Program-made: the position numbers and the translations under genes
The notes under the pieces: model-generated
What the model saw: the letters and a program-made list of their open reading frames with translations, nothing else
Databases searched by the model: none
What the model was told of the DNA's origin: nothing
Shown: in pieces, positions 1 to 9,591 of the stretch
Layout: every line of letters starts with the position of its first letter
How positions within the stretch are numbered: position 1 is the stretch's first letter
Source: Sphingobacteriales bacterium
GTDB lineage: Bacteria > Bacteroidota > Bacteroidia > Chitinophagales > UBA2359
Length of the DNA: 64,000 nt
Assembly: GCA_016706405.1 (NCBI GenBank)
Contig: JADJJT010000002.1
Coordinates: 186,001-250,000 of the forward strand
Direction of reading: 5' to 3'

Positions 1-1
1 A

Positions 2-904
2 AACGGCATAGGCAATTTTACCAACGAAAGCACCGGAGGAGCGTGGCAAGCAACAACTGGCCCGGATGCACACTCCGGAAACAATTATTTTAGTGCAAAC
101 GGCAGTACCGAAAGTCCAACCGAAGCAATACTTACCTTAAACCAACCCATTACTTTATCCGGAGTTTTACCAGTGCTTCGTTTTTGGCATTGGTACAATT
201 TAGCATCTTATGTAAATGGCGGCATAGTGGAGATTTCGGCAGACGGCAGCCCATGGATGAACGTAAGTAATAATAGTTTTCTGCGCAATGCTTATCAACA
301 GGTCATTACTAATGCCAATTCGCCGTTAGTGGGGCAGTTGGCTTTTTCGGGCAATAGCGAGGGCTATATTTTAACCGAAATTGACCTTAGCGACTACGCA
401 GGCAAAACTATTCAATGGCGATTTAGGCTGGGTAGTGATGGCGAAACAATGCCCGCTAACTGGCTTATTGACGATATTGAACTGATTGATGCCTATATTT
501 ACCCCGCCGAAATTTGTGCTAACAGCAGCGAAAACTTTTCCGGATGCGCCCAAGAGCATACTGTTGCCCACCCATTTGCAGTAGGGATTGACAATACTAA
601 TAACTCAAACAATGCCCTAAACGAAAACGAGTCGTTAAAAATTCAAGTAAAACCAAACTTGGTAACCAAGGGGCAGCAAATAATAATACAAACAACATCA
701 ACCCAACAAATAAACAGCCAATCACAGGCAGCAATGCTGCGAATTTTTGATACCATGGGTAAACTATACTGCGAAAAACCTGTTATAATCAATCAATCGA
801 ACGTAATACAGTTGCCAAGTGCCTTGCCGGCAGGGTGTTTAATTTTTCAGGTAATTACATCTTCGCAAGTAGCGCAGCAGTTGGTAATAGTAGTTAATAA
901 TTAA
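2..904 (+). CDS. Secreted protein, C-terminal part with T9SS-like sorting domain
   Basis: The reading frame is open from base 2, so the start lies upstream of the window; the first internal ATG (173) is not the true start. The visible 300 residues begin with a Gly/Asn-rich beta-sandwich and a W-H-W and D-D-I-E-L pattern like those of jelly-roll ligand-binding domains beside metallo- and serine peptidases. A linker with several Cys follows, then about 80 residues ending in LRIFDTMGKLY and a PAGCLIFQV strand, the layout of a type A T9SS sorting domain. The protein is probably exported across the outer membrane. Its catalytic part, if any, is outside the window. The next gene starts 31 bases downstream. 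Confidence 0.75.
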   Translation, partial: NGIGNFTNESTGGAWQATTGPDAHSGNNYFSANGSTESPTEAILTLNQPITLSGVLPVLRFWHWYNLASYVNGGIVEISADGSPWMNVSNNSFLRNAYQQVITNANSPLVGQLAFSGNSEGYILTEIDLSDYAGKTIQWRFRLGSDGETMPANWLIDDIELIDAYIYPAEICANSSENFSGCAQEHTVAHPFAVGIDNTNNSNNALNENESLKIQVKPNLVTKGQQIIIQTTSTQQINSQSQAAMLRIFDTMGKLYCEKPVIINQSNVIQLPSALPAGCLIFQVITSSQVAQQLVIVVNN

Positions 905-935
905 GTTAAATTTATTACCTGTATTGACTTAAAAG

Positions 936-2294
936 ATGAATCTTTGGCAACTAAGCTGGCAAAATTTATGGCAACGACCCCTTACCGCTGCTTTAAGCTG
1001 GATGCTGTTAACCTTGGGCGTAGGCATTATATCGCTGTTGCTTATTTTAAACCACCAACTTAAAAATACTTTCGAGCGCAATTTGCAAGGTATTGATATG
1101 GTTGTGGGGGCTAAGGGCAGCCCATTGCAGTTAATTTTATCGGCTTTATATCAAATAGATTACCCAACCGGCAATATTCCTCACCACGAAGCCTTAAAGA
1201 TAGCCCAAAACCGGGCAGTTAAGCGTGCCATTCCCTTATCGTATGGCGATAATTACAAAGGCGTTAGAATTGTTGGTACAGACAGCAATTATGTAGCGCA
1301 TTTTAATTTAGCTTTACAATCCGGAAAATGGTGGGATGCGCCCCTCGAGGCTGTTGTAGGGGCTACCACAGCTAAAAACCTAAACCTAAAACTTAAGGAT
1401 GAACTTGTAAGTAGCCATGGTTTTTTTGAACAAGGTGATGACCACCATACGCACCCCTATTATATTACCGGAATTTTAGCCCCCTCGGGTACAGTTGCCG
1501 ACCAACTAATTTTAACAAGTTTAGAAAGCGTTTGGGACTTACATGAGCACGATGAAAACGAAAGCCATCAACAAATATCCGGAAAAAAAGAAAATCCGGA
1601 GGTGAATGACACTATAATAAAGCATCAAAATAAACCAACAACGGCGCAAAATATCCAAGGAACCAAACGCAACGAAAATGATGCCTCAAGCGCTTCTTCT
1701 TTTAGTAAAACCGACAGCACAAATACGACTGCTAATTTAGCAAACAACCGCGATATAACGGCCTTATTAGTAGGGTTTAAAAATCCTTTGTCGTTGCTAA
1801 ATATACCACGCGCCATTAACGAAAAAACCAATATGCAGGCAGCAACTCCCGCCATTGAAATAAACAAATTACTGAACCAGCTTGGAGTAGGCCTATTTGC
1901 CTTGCAAGCGTTTGCCGTTGTAGTAATACTAATTGCCGGCGCCAGTTTGTTTGTAGCCTTGTATAATGCCCTGCAAGAGCGCCGTTACGAGTTGGCCTTG
2001 CTGCGCTGCTTGGGCGCGCGCGCCTGGCAGGTTGCCGCCATAACCCTTTTAGAAAGTGCCTGGCTAACGGTCTTGGGCTTGATTTCGGGGGTAATTTTGG
2101 CGCGAATTACCGCCTATTTTTTGGCTAAATATGCAGCCACACAACACCAATATTTTAATTTTTCACCCTTTCATGTACCGCCCGGCGAAGTTTGGTTAGT
2201 GTTAATAGCCTTTTGTATAGGCATTTTAGCAGCCATACTTCCAGCGATTAGGGCTTACCGTACTAATTTATCGCAAACATTAGCCAATGCGTAA
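936..2294 (+). CDS. ABC transporter permease, FtsX/MacB type
   Basis: A 452-residue inner-membrane protein. There is one N-terminal membrane helix (about residues 20-42), a large extracytoplasmic domain, then three C-terminal helices (about 325-350, 375-400, 420-440): the MacB/FtsX permease topology. The motif ERRYELALLRCLGAR before the second C-terminal helix is the conserved FtsX-family coupling region. The periplasmic domain has a His-rich stretch (DDHHTHPYY near residue 170, HEHDENESHQQ near 205) suggesting metal contact. A low-complexity Asn/Ser/Thr insert lies at about 215-270. No ATPase partner lies next to it in the window. It overlaps the next gene by 8 bases, so the two are probably translationally coupled. 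The substrate is unknown; a metal-related role is an inference. Confidence 0.85.
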   Translation: MNLWQLSWQNLWQRPLTAALSWMLLTLGVGIISLLLILNHQLKNTFERNLQGIDMVVGAKGSPLQLILSALYQIDYPTGNIPHHEALKIAQNRAVKRAIPLSYGDNYKGVRIVGTDSNYVAHFNLALQSGKWWDAPLEAVVGATTAKNLNLKLKDELVSSHGFFEQGDDHHTHPYYITGILAPSGTVADQLILTSLESVWDLHEHDENESHQQISGKKENPEVNDTIIKHQNKPTTAQNIQGTKRNENDASSASSFSKTDSTNTTANLANNRDITALLVGFKNPLSLLNIPRAINEKTNMQAATPAIEINKLLNQLGVGLFALQAFAVVVILIAGASLFVALYNALQERRYELALLRCLGARAWQVAAITLLESAWLTVLGLISGVILARITAYFLAKYAATQHQYFNFSPFHVPPGEVWLVLIAFCIGILAAILPAIRAYRTNLSQTLANA

Positions 2295-2772
2295 TATCTT
2301 TTTTTTGTGCACTGCTGCACTTGTTTTTTTAACTTTTCAGTTGCCCATTTTACCAGGCCATAACGCTTATGCACAAACCTCCATTACTTGGGAGTTGCTA
2401 ACCGATGTTGAGGCAATTGGCGAGTACGATGCTTTGGGCGATACGACTTATTACCGCCCTGTTTTTGGTGGCAATGTACGCGCCTACAATAATAAAACGG
2501 TAACTATAACGGGCTACGTACTTCCGTTGAGTATTGATGGCAGCTTGGTAGTAGTGTCAAGGCTGCCTTATGCCTCGTGTTTTTTTTGTGCCAAACCCGG
2601 TGGCAAAGGCGCTGGCCCCGAATCTGTTGTTTTGCTTAAACTTAAAAAACGCTACGACTGGCTTAAATTAGATGATGTAGTAAAATTTAAAGGCAAATTA
2701 GTACTAAACGAAACCGACCCCGACCAGCTATTTTATATTTTACGCGATGCCGAACCTTCGTCGGCATGGTAA
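2287..2772 (+). CDS. DUF3299-like exported protein
   Basis: A 161-residue protein with a signal peptide (cleavage likely after NAYAQ, residue 30). The core, about 60-150, has the DUF3299 pattern: KTVTITGYVLPL, then a loop with CFFC (Cys-X2-Cys) and GPESVVLL, then a strand ending KFKGKLVL. The ATG lies inside the end of the permease gene (ATGCGTAA overlap), implying coupled translation. In Vibrio, DUF3299 proteins are found with zinc-regulated MacB-type transporters. With the His-rich permease here, this makes metal handling a reasonable guess, but nothing in the sequence proves it. The stop codon overlaps a perfect 16-bp palindrome. Confidence 0.7.
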   Translation: MRNIFFLCTAALVFLTFQLPILPGHNAYAQTSITWELLTDVEAIGEYDALGDTTYYRPVFGGNVRAYNNKTVTITGYVLPLSIDGSLVVVSRLPYASCFFCAKPGGKGAGPESVVLLKLKKRYDWLKLDDVVKFKGKLVLNETDPDQLFYILRDAEPSSAW

Positions 2773-2786
2773 GTATCCGGATACTT
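2771..2786. repeat. Perfect 16-bp palindrome centred on TCCGGA
   Basis: AAGTATCCGGATACTT reads the same on both strands and overlaps the stop codon of the DUF3299-like gene. It is followed by TTGTGTTGTT. It could act as a weak terminator, a protein-binding site, or simply be an extended copy of the dispersed palindrome. Confidence 0.6.
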
Positions 2787-2879
2787 TTGTGTTGTTAAAG
2801 GTGTTTTCGCAAACCAGAAAATGATATTTTATTTTTTTTTCCTAATTGGTTGGATTAATTAAGCCTTTTGTTTTTTTTG

Positions 2880-2887
2880 TACCTTTG
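2880..2887 (+). promoter_or_regulatory. Putative -7 element TACCTTTG
   Basis: Matches the Bacteroidota sigma-ABfr -7 consensus TAnnTTTG and lies 30 bases before the ATG of the CotH-family gene. No well-spaced -33 TTTG is visible, so this is a motif-level call. Confidence 0.4.
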
Positions 2888-2916
2888 AGCAAGTTAACAG
2901 CAAATAAACGAAGGTT

Positions 2917-5900
2917 ATGGCAAAAAAACTACACCTAATATTAATTCTAACAATTTTAGGCATTTGGTTAGTTGGTGGTAGCACTTATTTTGTGCCTTTA
3001 ATGGCACAAAATCTGCACTTAAACGAAGCCAGTAACGCCAACTATCAACAACTAATTGACGAGGATGGTAAAGAAGAAAACGACTGGATTGAACTCTATA
3101 ATTCGGGCATAACCCCTATAAATCTAAGTGATTTTTATTTAACCGACTCGCCCAATGAGCCGGATAAATGGGCTTTGCCCAACCAAACACTTGAGGCAGG
3201 TAATTATTTGACTGTTTTTGCATCGGGCAATAGCTTAAAACCGGAGCCCGATACTACGAGCGGACTATGGCGTACCGCTATTTATGCCACCGACAACTGG
3301 CAATGGTTGTTTAATAACCAAGCCCCACCAACTAACTGGACTGCCACCGATTTTGACGACTTGACTTGGAATGCCGGCCCCGGCGGGTTTGGCTATGGCG
3401 ATGCCGATGATGCTACTTTAATTGAACCAAACCCTACCACTAATCCATCCGGAGTGGTATATGGCATCTATATCCGGAAAAAATTTACAGTATCAAATCC
3501 AGCAATAATTGCCAAAGCTTTGCTTCATATTGATTTTGACGATGCTTTTGCGGCTTATCTCAACGGAATAGAAATTGCCCGATGGGGTTTGGTAGGCACT
3601 CCTCCTGCATTTGACGAAGCCTGCCCCGACCATGAGGCATCAGGCTATCAGGGGTTGCCAATAGATGCTTTTTCTATAGACCTGCCAACCCTTGAAGCAG
3701 CTTTAAAAATAGGCGAAAATGTGTTGTCCGTTGAGGTACACAACAGCAGCCCAACCTTCTCATCTGATTTAAGCCTTGCCCCTTGGCTAAGCTTTTATAT
3801 TACCGACGGCAGCACCCCTTACGGACAAGTACCAAATTGGTTTTATGACCCTAACGACCCTAATCAAAACGACCCCAAATGGCTACACACAAATTTTAAA
3901 ATTAGCAGCGCGGGCGAAACTGTTTATTTATTCGACTCCGACTTAAACCTAGTCGATTCATTACTTGTGCCAAGTTTACAAGTAGGGCATAGCATAGGTC
4001 GCCAACCCGATGGGGGGGTAGGTATTTGTTTGTTTACCCAACCCACGCCACAGCAAACCAATAACGATGCAATTTGCTTTGTTGGCTATTTACCCCCGCC
4101 AACCTACTCGTTACCCGCCGGATATTATGAAAAGACACAAGTATTAAAACTAAGTACGCCTTCGCCGTCGGCAGTTATACGCTACACCACCGATGGAAGC
4201 TACCCAGTGCAAACATCAACTATTTATGCCAATCCTATACCAATTGACGCAACACAAGTAATTAGGGCGTGTTCTTATAGCACCGACCCCAATATGTTGC
4301 CCTCTGAAGCTGTTGCAAATACGTATTTTATAACCGACAGCAGTACTGTTCCGGTAATTGCCGTTAGCATAAACCCTAACGATTTGTTTGATGTGAATAA
4401 TGGCATTTACGCTTATGGGCCTAATGCAGATATTAGCAGTTTTCCGTTTTATGGCGCTAATTTTTGGGATAAAAATACTTGGCGCGATGCCCATATTGAG
4501 TATTTTAACGCTGATGGAAACCGAGAATTTAATTTGTCCGGACAACTGCGCATACAAGGCAATTGGGCGCGCGGTTTTCCGCAAAAAGGTTTAACCTTCC
4601 GGAAATACGATTGGACAAGCAGTCCTGCCATTGAATACGCCCTTTTTCCGGATAAGCCGCATATTGAAACCTTCGACAATTTTAATATGCGTACCGGCAG
4701 CATAGACTGGAACACCGTCCATGCCCGCGATGATATTATGCAAACGGGAGTTAAAGATTTAGCCATTGAAACCATGGCCACCAACACTTGCTTGGTCTAT
4801 TTAAACGGACAATACTGGGGCGTTTACCACCTGCGCGAAAAACAAGACGACCAATATTTAGCCAATAATACAGGGGTAAATCCTGATTCAGTTGATTTAA
4901 TTCGGTACGATTACGAAGTAATGGAAGGCTCGGAACAAGGATTTTTACAGCTATACAACTTTATTTCTAATAACAATATGGCCGACCCCGAAATGTTTGC
5001 CCAAGCAGGCCAAATGGCCGATTTAGAAAACTGGGCTGACTATTTTATATCCGAAACTTATTATGCTAATATTGACTGGTTAGGTTGGTATGTAAATAAT
5101 ATAAAAATTTGGCGACCCCAAACCCCAAATGGCCGCTGGCGTTATATTTTGTGGGATACCGATTTAGGAATGGGCTGCCCATCCGGAGGGTGGTACGGGT
5201 ACGATATGCTTGGATTGGCTATTTTTCAGGCGGCAAACCGCCACAGCGAAATGATGTTGCGATTATTGCAAAATCCAATGTATGCTAATTATTTTACCAA
5301 CCGCTATGCCGATTTAATGAATACTGTCTTTCAGCCCGACAATTTTAATAAAAAGGCAATAGAAAAAATTACCAATCAAATGCGCCCCGAAATGGAAAGA
5401 CATTTTAAAAAATGGAATTATCCGGGGTATGAGCCTTGGGATGGCTATGGTTGGGGGGCATCTGTTGATACAACCTCGTGGAATTCCGCTATTAATGTGA
5501 TGTATGATTTTACCCAATATCGGTTAGAATATGCCCGCAACTATGTGCAAAACAATATGCAGTTGTTTAATCAAGTTGAAATTGTTGTAGATGCATACCC
5601 AGCCGGAGCCGGAAAAATTAAAATTAATACCATAACACCCGCCTTGCCATTTGCGGGGGTTTATTTTGATGGCGCACCTATTACGGTTACGGCTATACCA
5701 AACCCAGGCTATACCTTTGTAAACTGGGGGGTAAATAATTTTATTGATGACCCATTAAGCAACAGTTTTACTGCAAATATTACCGAAAATACTAATTTTC
5801 AGGCGTATTTTGCCGGAGAAGCCGAATATCCCGCGCCATTAACTATTTCAGAAATTAATTACCACCCAGACGAGACACACCCATCAGGCGATTGGTTAGA

Positions 5901-7035
5901 ACTGCATAATTACGGCGATAACCCACTTTACTTGGCCGACTGGGTGATACAAGGCGAAAAAGCTTGGGAAAAAAATATATTGCCCACGCAAATGGTGCTG
6001 CCACCCAATGGCCGGGCAGTTATTTGCCAAAATCCTAATGCCTTTGCAGCCCAATACCCCGAGGTTACCAATGTTTGGGGGCCGCTAAATTTTTCGTTAA
6101 ATAATAAAGAGCAACGTTTGTTGGTGCTAAGCAATAATGCCGACACAGTAGTAAACCTAACTTATACCGATGCCGCTCCATGGCCTTGTACCCCCGATGG
6201 GTGGGGGCGCACCCTTGAGCTAACCCAACCCGATGCCAACCCTGCCTTGCCGCAAAACTGGTTCGATGGATGCGTAGGCGGCTCGCCCGGAAAGGCTTAC
6301 GCTCCTTGCAACGAACTGCCCGTAGTTAGCGAGCTACACTATAACCCAGCTTTGGCTGCCAATTGCTCCGATTGGATAGAATTATTCAACGCCTCATTTG
6401 TTGATACTTTAAACCTTACTAACTGGAAACTGCGCGATGAAAATGACAACCTATATGTTTTTCCGGATAATATAACCTTAGCGCCACAAACCTTTTTGGT
6501 GTTAGCGCAAGATACAACTGCATTTAATGCAATTTACAAGGTAGCCAACTTGCCAATAACAACGCTGTTAGGGCCGCTTAAATTTGGCTTCTCCGGAAGT
6601 GGTGAAATATTGCGTTTGTTTGATGCATCGGGCATTTTACAATACTCATTATGTTATGATGATGCCGCACCTTTTCCGACCGAGCCGGATGGAAAAGGCT
6701 ATACCCTGCAAATCAAAAAGGCCAAAAACAACCCAAACGACGGTAAAAACTGGATAGCGGGCTGTTATGGCGGCACACCCGGCAGCCAATACGATGCCGA
6801 TTGTTGCACCGCACCGTTAGCACCCAAAAACTTGACTATCGAGGGCTTAGAAAAAATTTGCAAAAATAACACAGCTACCTACACCACCGAATTTCGCCCC
6901 TATTGGCAATACGAGTGGGTAATTACCCCGCCCGATGCCGGCACCATTACCACAGGGCAAGGCAGCCATACGGTTACAGTGTTATGGAAAAACGCTACAC
7001 CCGGCAACATCGCCATAAATGTAATGGGCAAATAA
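2917..7035 (+). CDS. Giant CotH kinase/lamin-tail domain surface protein
   Basis: A 1372-residue secreted protein with an N-terminal signal anchor (cleavage near SMAQN, about residue 31). Approximate domain order: lamin-tail domain (30-110, WIELYNSG), beta-sandwich (115-300), chitobiase C-terminal-like domain (395-460, IRYTTDGSYP), CotH kinase-like domain (470-870, with RIQGNWARGFPQKG, GVYHLREKQDD and ILWDTDLGMG), an InlB-type repeat (about 885-965, GYTFVNWG), two more lamin-tail domains (975-1290) and a PKD-like module. CotH proteins are protein kinases in spore coats; lamin-tail and CotH modules are common in Bacteroidota surface proteins. The protein stops at INVMGK inside the PKD-like module with no sorting domain, so the C-terminus looks truncated. 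It converges on accC 49 bases away. Confidence 0.85.
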   Translation: MAKKLHLILILTILGIWLVGGSTYFVPLMAQNLHLNEASNANYQQLIDEDGKEENDWIELYNSGITPINLSDFYLTDSPNEPDKWALPNQTLEAGNYLTVFASGNSLKPEPDTTSGLWRTAIYATDNWQWLFNNQAPPTNWTATDFDDLTWNAGPGGFGYGDADDATLIEPNPTTNPSGVVYGIYIRKKFTVSNPAIIAKALLHIDFDDAFAAYLNGIEIARWGLVGTPPAFDEACPDHEASGYQGLPIDAFSIDLPTLEAALKIGENVLSVEVHNSSPTFSSDLSLAPWLSFYITDGSTPYGQVPNWFYDPNDPNQNDPKWLHTNFKISSAGETVYLFDSDLNLVDSLLVPSLQVGHSIGRQPDGGVGICLFTQPTPQQTNNDAICFVGYLPPPTYSLPAGYYEKTQVLKLSTPSPSAVIRYTTDGSYPVQTSTIYANPIPIDATQVIRACSYSTDPNMLPSEAVANTYFITDSSTVPVIAVSINPNDLFDVNNGIYAYGPNADISSFPFYGANFWDKNTWRDAHIEYFNADGNREFNLSGQLRIQGNWARGFPQKGLTFRKYDWTSSPAIEYALFPDKPHIETFDNFNMRTGSIDWNTVHARDDIMQTGVKDLAIETMATNTCLVYLNGQYWGVYHLREKQDDQYLANNTGVNPDSVDLIRYDYEVMEGSEQGFLQLYNFISNNNMADPEMFAQAGQMADLENWADYFISETYYANIDWLGWYVNNIKIWRPQTPNGRWRYILWDTDLGMGCPSGGWYGYDMLGLAIFQAANRHSEMMLRLLQNPMYANYFTNRYADLMNTVFQPDNFNKKAIEKITNQMRPEMERHFKKWNYPGYEPWDGYGWGASVDTTSWNSAINVMYDFTQYRLEYARNYVQNNMQLFNQVEIVVDAYPAGAGKIKINTITPALPFAGVYFDGAPITVTAIPNPGYTFVNWGVNNFIDDPLSNSFTANITENTNFQAYFAGEAEYPAPLTISEINYHPDETHPSGDWLELHNYGDNPLYLADWVIQGEKAWEKNILPTQMVLPPNGRAVICQNPNAFAAQYPEVTNVWGPLNFSLNNKEQRLLVLSNNADTVVNLTYTDAAPWPCTPDGWGRTLELTQPDANPALPQNWFDGCVGGSPGKAYAPCNELPVVSELHYNPALAANCSDWIELFNASFVDTLNLTNWKLRDENDNLYVFPDNITLAPQTFLVLAQDTTAFNAIYKVANLPITTLLGPLKFGFSGSGEILRLFDASGILQYSLCYDDAAPFPTEPDGKGYTLQIKKAKNNPNDGKNWIAGCYGGTPGSQYDADCCTAPLAPKNLTIEGLEKICKNNTATYTTEFRPYWQYEWVITPPDAGTITTGQGSHTVTVLWKNATPGNIAINVMGK

Positions 7036-7083
7036 ATGAATGATAATTTATTTTAATTTGCTTGGACGAGGCTAAGCGATTGG

Positions 7084-8439
7084 TTATTTTGGTTGTTTGC
7101 TGTAATCAAGTTCAAAGGTGTTCATAAAGGCGGTGGTAAAATTGCCGGCTTTAAAATCTTCGTTTTTCATAAGTTGTTGATGAAACGGTATAGTAGTTTT
7201 TATACCTTCAACTATAAATTCGTCGAGTGCGCGTGCCATTTTAGCAATAGCCTCGTCTCGGGTAAAGCCCCGCACAATTACCTTTGCCAGCATTGAGTCG
7301 TAGTAGGGTGGTACAACATAGTTGGCATAAATATGGGTGTCAACGCGGGTGCAGTAGCCTTTGGGGGTGTAAAGATTGGTAATTTTTCCGGGCGATGGCC
7401 TGAAGTCGTTAAAGGGGTCTTCGGCATTAATGCGGCATTCTATGGCATGGAATTGTGGCATATAAGATTTTCCGGAAATAGGTACGCCGGCAGCAATCAT
7501 TATTTGTTCGCGTATCAGGTCGTAGTTAATAATTTCTTCGGTAACCGGGTGCTCAACCTGAACGCGGGTATTCATTTCCATAAAATAAAAGTTTTTGTAT
7601 TTGTCCACCAAAAACTCAATAGTTCCAAGGCTTTGGTAGCCAATAGAGGCCGCGCACCGTATGGCGGCATCGCCCATTTTTTTGCGCAATTTTTCATCGA
7701 CAAATGGCGAGGGTGCTTCTTCGACCAATTTTTGATGGCGACGTTGAATACTGCAATCGCGTTCAGAGAGGTGGACAACTTTGCCGTATTGGTCGCCAAC
7801 AATTTGCACTTCAATATGTCGAGGCTCTTCAATGTATTTTTCTAAATATAAGCCATCGTTGCCAAAAGCTGCTGCTGCTTCGGCTTGTGCGCTGTTCCAA
7901 AGGCGTTCAAACTCGTTGTCGTTCCAAATTATGCGCATACCGCGCCCTCCGCCGCCAGCGGTAGCTTTGATAATAACTGGGTAACCAATTTCTTTTGCCA
8001 GGCCACGTGCAGTTTTAAGGTCGGGCACTAAGCCGTCTGAGCCGGGCACCACGGGCACACCTGCCGTTAAAGCTGTTTGTTTGGCGGTAACTTTATCGCC
8101 CATGCGGCGTATTTGTTCGGGGGTTGGGCCTATGAATTTTATGTTGAGGTCGCTACAAATTTCGGCAAAATCGGCATTTTCGCTTAAAAAGCCATAGCCC
8201 GGATGGATAGCATCGGCGTTGGTAATTTCGGCGGCGGCCAATATGCGGGGCATATTTAAATAAGAGTCGCGGCTTGCTGGTGGGCCAATACAAACGGCTT
8301 CGTCGGCAAAGCGCACATGCAGGCTGTCGCGGTCGGCAGTTGAGTAAACGGCAACTGTTTTAATACCCAGCTCTTTGCAGGTACATATTATACGAAGGGC
8401 TATTTCGCCTCTGTTGGCAATAAGTATTTTATTAAACAT
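7084..8439 (-). CDS. accC: Biotin carboxylase subunit of acetyl-CoA carboxylase
   Basis: A 451-residue ATP-grasp enzyme that carboxylates the biotin on AccB, the first step of fatty-acid synthesis. It begins MFNKILIANRGEIALR, the invariant AccC N-terminus; an upstream in-frame ATG at 8463 would add eight unconserved residues and is rejected. Visible motifs are the glycine-rich loop KATAGGGGRGMR (ATP binding), HIEVQIVGD, and EMNTRVQVEHPVTEE, which carries the catalytic Glu/Arg. The length is normal. It lies downstream of accB on the same strand with a 235-base gap, so co-transcription is likely. No truncation or shift is seen. Confidence 0.96.
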   Translation of the reverse strand: MFNKILIANRGEIALRIICTCKELGIKTVAVYSTADRDSLHVRFADEAVCIGPPASRDSYLNMPRILAAAEITNADAIHPGYGFLSENADFAEICSDLNIKFIGPTPEQIRRMGDKVTAKQTALTAGVPVVPGSDGLVPDLKTARGLAKEIGYPVIIKATAGGGGRGMRIIWNDNEFERLWNSAQAEAAAAFGNDGLYLEKYIEEPRHIEVQIVGDQYGKVVHLSERDCSIQRRHQKLVEEAPSPFVDEKLRKKMGDAAIRCAASIGYQSLGTIEFLVDKYKNFYFMEMNTRVQVEHPVTEEIINYDLIREQIMIAAGVPISGKSYMPQFHAIECRINAEDPFNDFRPSPGKITNLYTPKGYCTRVDTHIYANYVVPPYYDSMLAKVIVRGFTRDEAIAKMARALDEFIVEGIKTTIPFHQQLMKNEDFKAGNFTTAFMNTFELDYSKQPK

Positions 8440-8674
8440 ATAAAAGGGGTAAAAGTGCTGCAACCATTAAGCAAAGGCTAAGATTTTTTGTTTTGGTTGG
8501 AGGGAAACTTGCTGGTATGTAAGTGAGGGAAAGCGTGTAACAATAGCTAATTATGATTATTTATTGATTTAAAGCAGCGTTATACTTGGTTATTGAATGT
8601 TTTTTTTGATTTTATAGCCGATAAATTAATTTTATCCGGATTTATAGCAGCAGGTACAAGAAGTGGTACTTGTT

Positions 8675-9214
8675 TTAGGATGGCTCTACTTCAAATAAGG
8701 GGGCATCAAAATCAACAGGGCTTTTATCATCCGGAAAAACTTTAACAATACGCCCACTAATGTCTGAAGTAATTTCATTAAAGAGTTTCATTGCTTCTAT
8801 GGTACAAACTACATCCATTGGCTTAATTTCGTCGCCAACTTTAACGAATGGGTCTTGGTCGGGTTTAGGGCGGCGGTAGAAAGTACCTACCATTGGCGAC
8901 CGAATAATTACGGTATTGCCTTTGGCCTCTTCGGAAGAAGGTGTTTGATTTGGACTTGAGGAAGCGGCGTTGTTATTATTGGTACCGGCAGTGGTTTGTG
9001 TTGGGGGGGCCATGGCATTTGTTGCAGCGAACGGAAAGTATGCTGGCATTTGTTGTGGAGCGGCAGTCATAACGGTAGTTTCGGGTTTAAACATGGCATC
9101 AACGTAGGCATTGCTGCGCAGTATTATTTTAAAATCACCATTATTAATTTTAAGTTCGCCAATATTGTTGGCATTTAATAGCTCAATTAGGGCTTTAATT
9201 TGATCAAAATCCAT
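8675..9214 (-). CDS. accB: Biotin carboxyl carrier protein of acetyl-CoA carboxylase
   Basis: A 179-residue protein. The N-terminal 30 residues (MDFDQIKALIELLNANNIGE) are typical of AccB. A Pro/Thr/Asn/Gln-rich flexible linker covers about 50-95. The C-terminal 80 residues form the biotinyl domain, with SPMVGTFYRRP and the biotinylation motif EAMKLFNEI, whose Lys carries biotin. It hands the carboxyl group from AccC to the carboxyltransferase. It is the upstream gene of the accB-accC pair; the carboxyltransferase genes are not in the window. Confidence 0.96.
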   Translation of the reverse strand: MDFDQIKALIELLNANNIGELKINNGDFKIILRSNAYVDAMFKPETTVMTAAPQQMPAYFPFAATNAMAPPTQTTAGTNNNNAASSSPNQTPSSEEAKGNTVIIRSPMVGTFYRRPKPDQDPFVKVGDEIKPMDVVCTIEAMKLFNEITSDISGRIVKVFPDDKSPVDFDAPLFEVEPS

Positions 9215-9591
9215 AAATATAGCAGGTATGTATTGAATGATATAGAATGATTATAAAGTGGGGTTTAACCACCAAGCGCCAAAGATAGGTAAATTCCGGG
9301 GGATGTAACATAGCAAGTTTCCGGAAAAATTAGGAAATTGAACCAGACTGCTATTTTTAAATCATCTATAAAGCATAAAACCCGTTTAAATTCTCCAAAA
9401 GTACTTTGGTTAAAGAATTAGTTTGTTAAGTACGTCCGGTTTTTTATAATATAATTTTGATACCTTATTTAAACCTGTTTGTGGCATTGTTTTGTAATTT
9501 GTAGCTAAATTGTGCCCTATGTATTGGCATTTTCTTGTAATTTTGCGGGTTTGTTGGTAGCCACCATAAATGGCCGTAAACAAAGCAACTT
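9215..9591. other. Divergent intergenic region accB / PASTA gene
   Basis: A 377-base AT-rich spacer between divergent genes. It should contain both promoters. I see a -7-like element facing right at 9538-9545 and one TCCGGA copy near 9321. No credible small gene or RNA is seen. Confidence 0.6.
9538..9545 (+). promoter_or_regulatory. Putative -7 element TAATTTTG
   Basis: Matches TAnnTTTG, 46 bases before the ATG of the PASTA-domain gene. A TTG at 9510-9512 is somewhat too far away for an ideal -33 box. Confidence 0.45.

Noticed and set aside
7093..7984. Plus-strand ORFs inside accC
   Set aside because: They are antisense shadows of a well-conserved gene.
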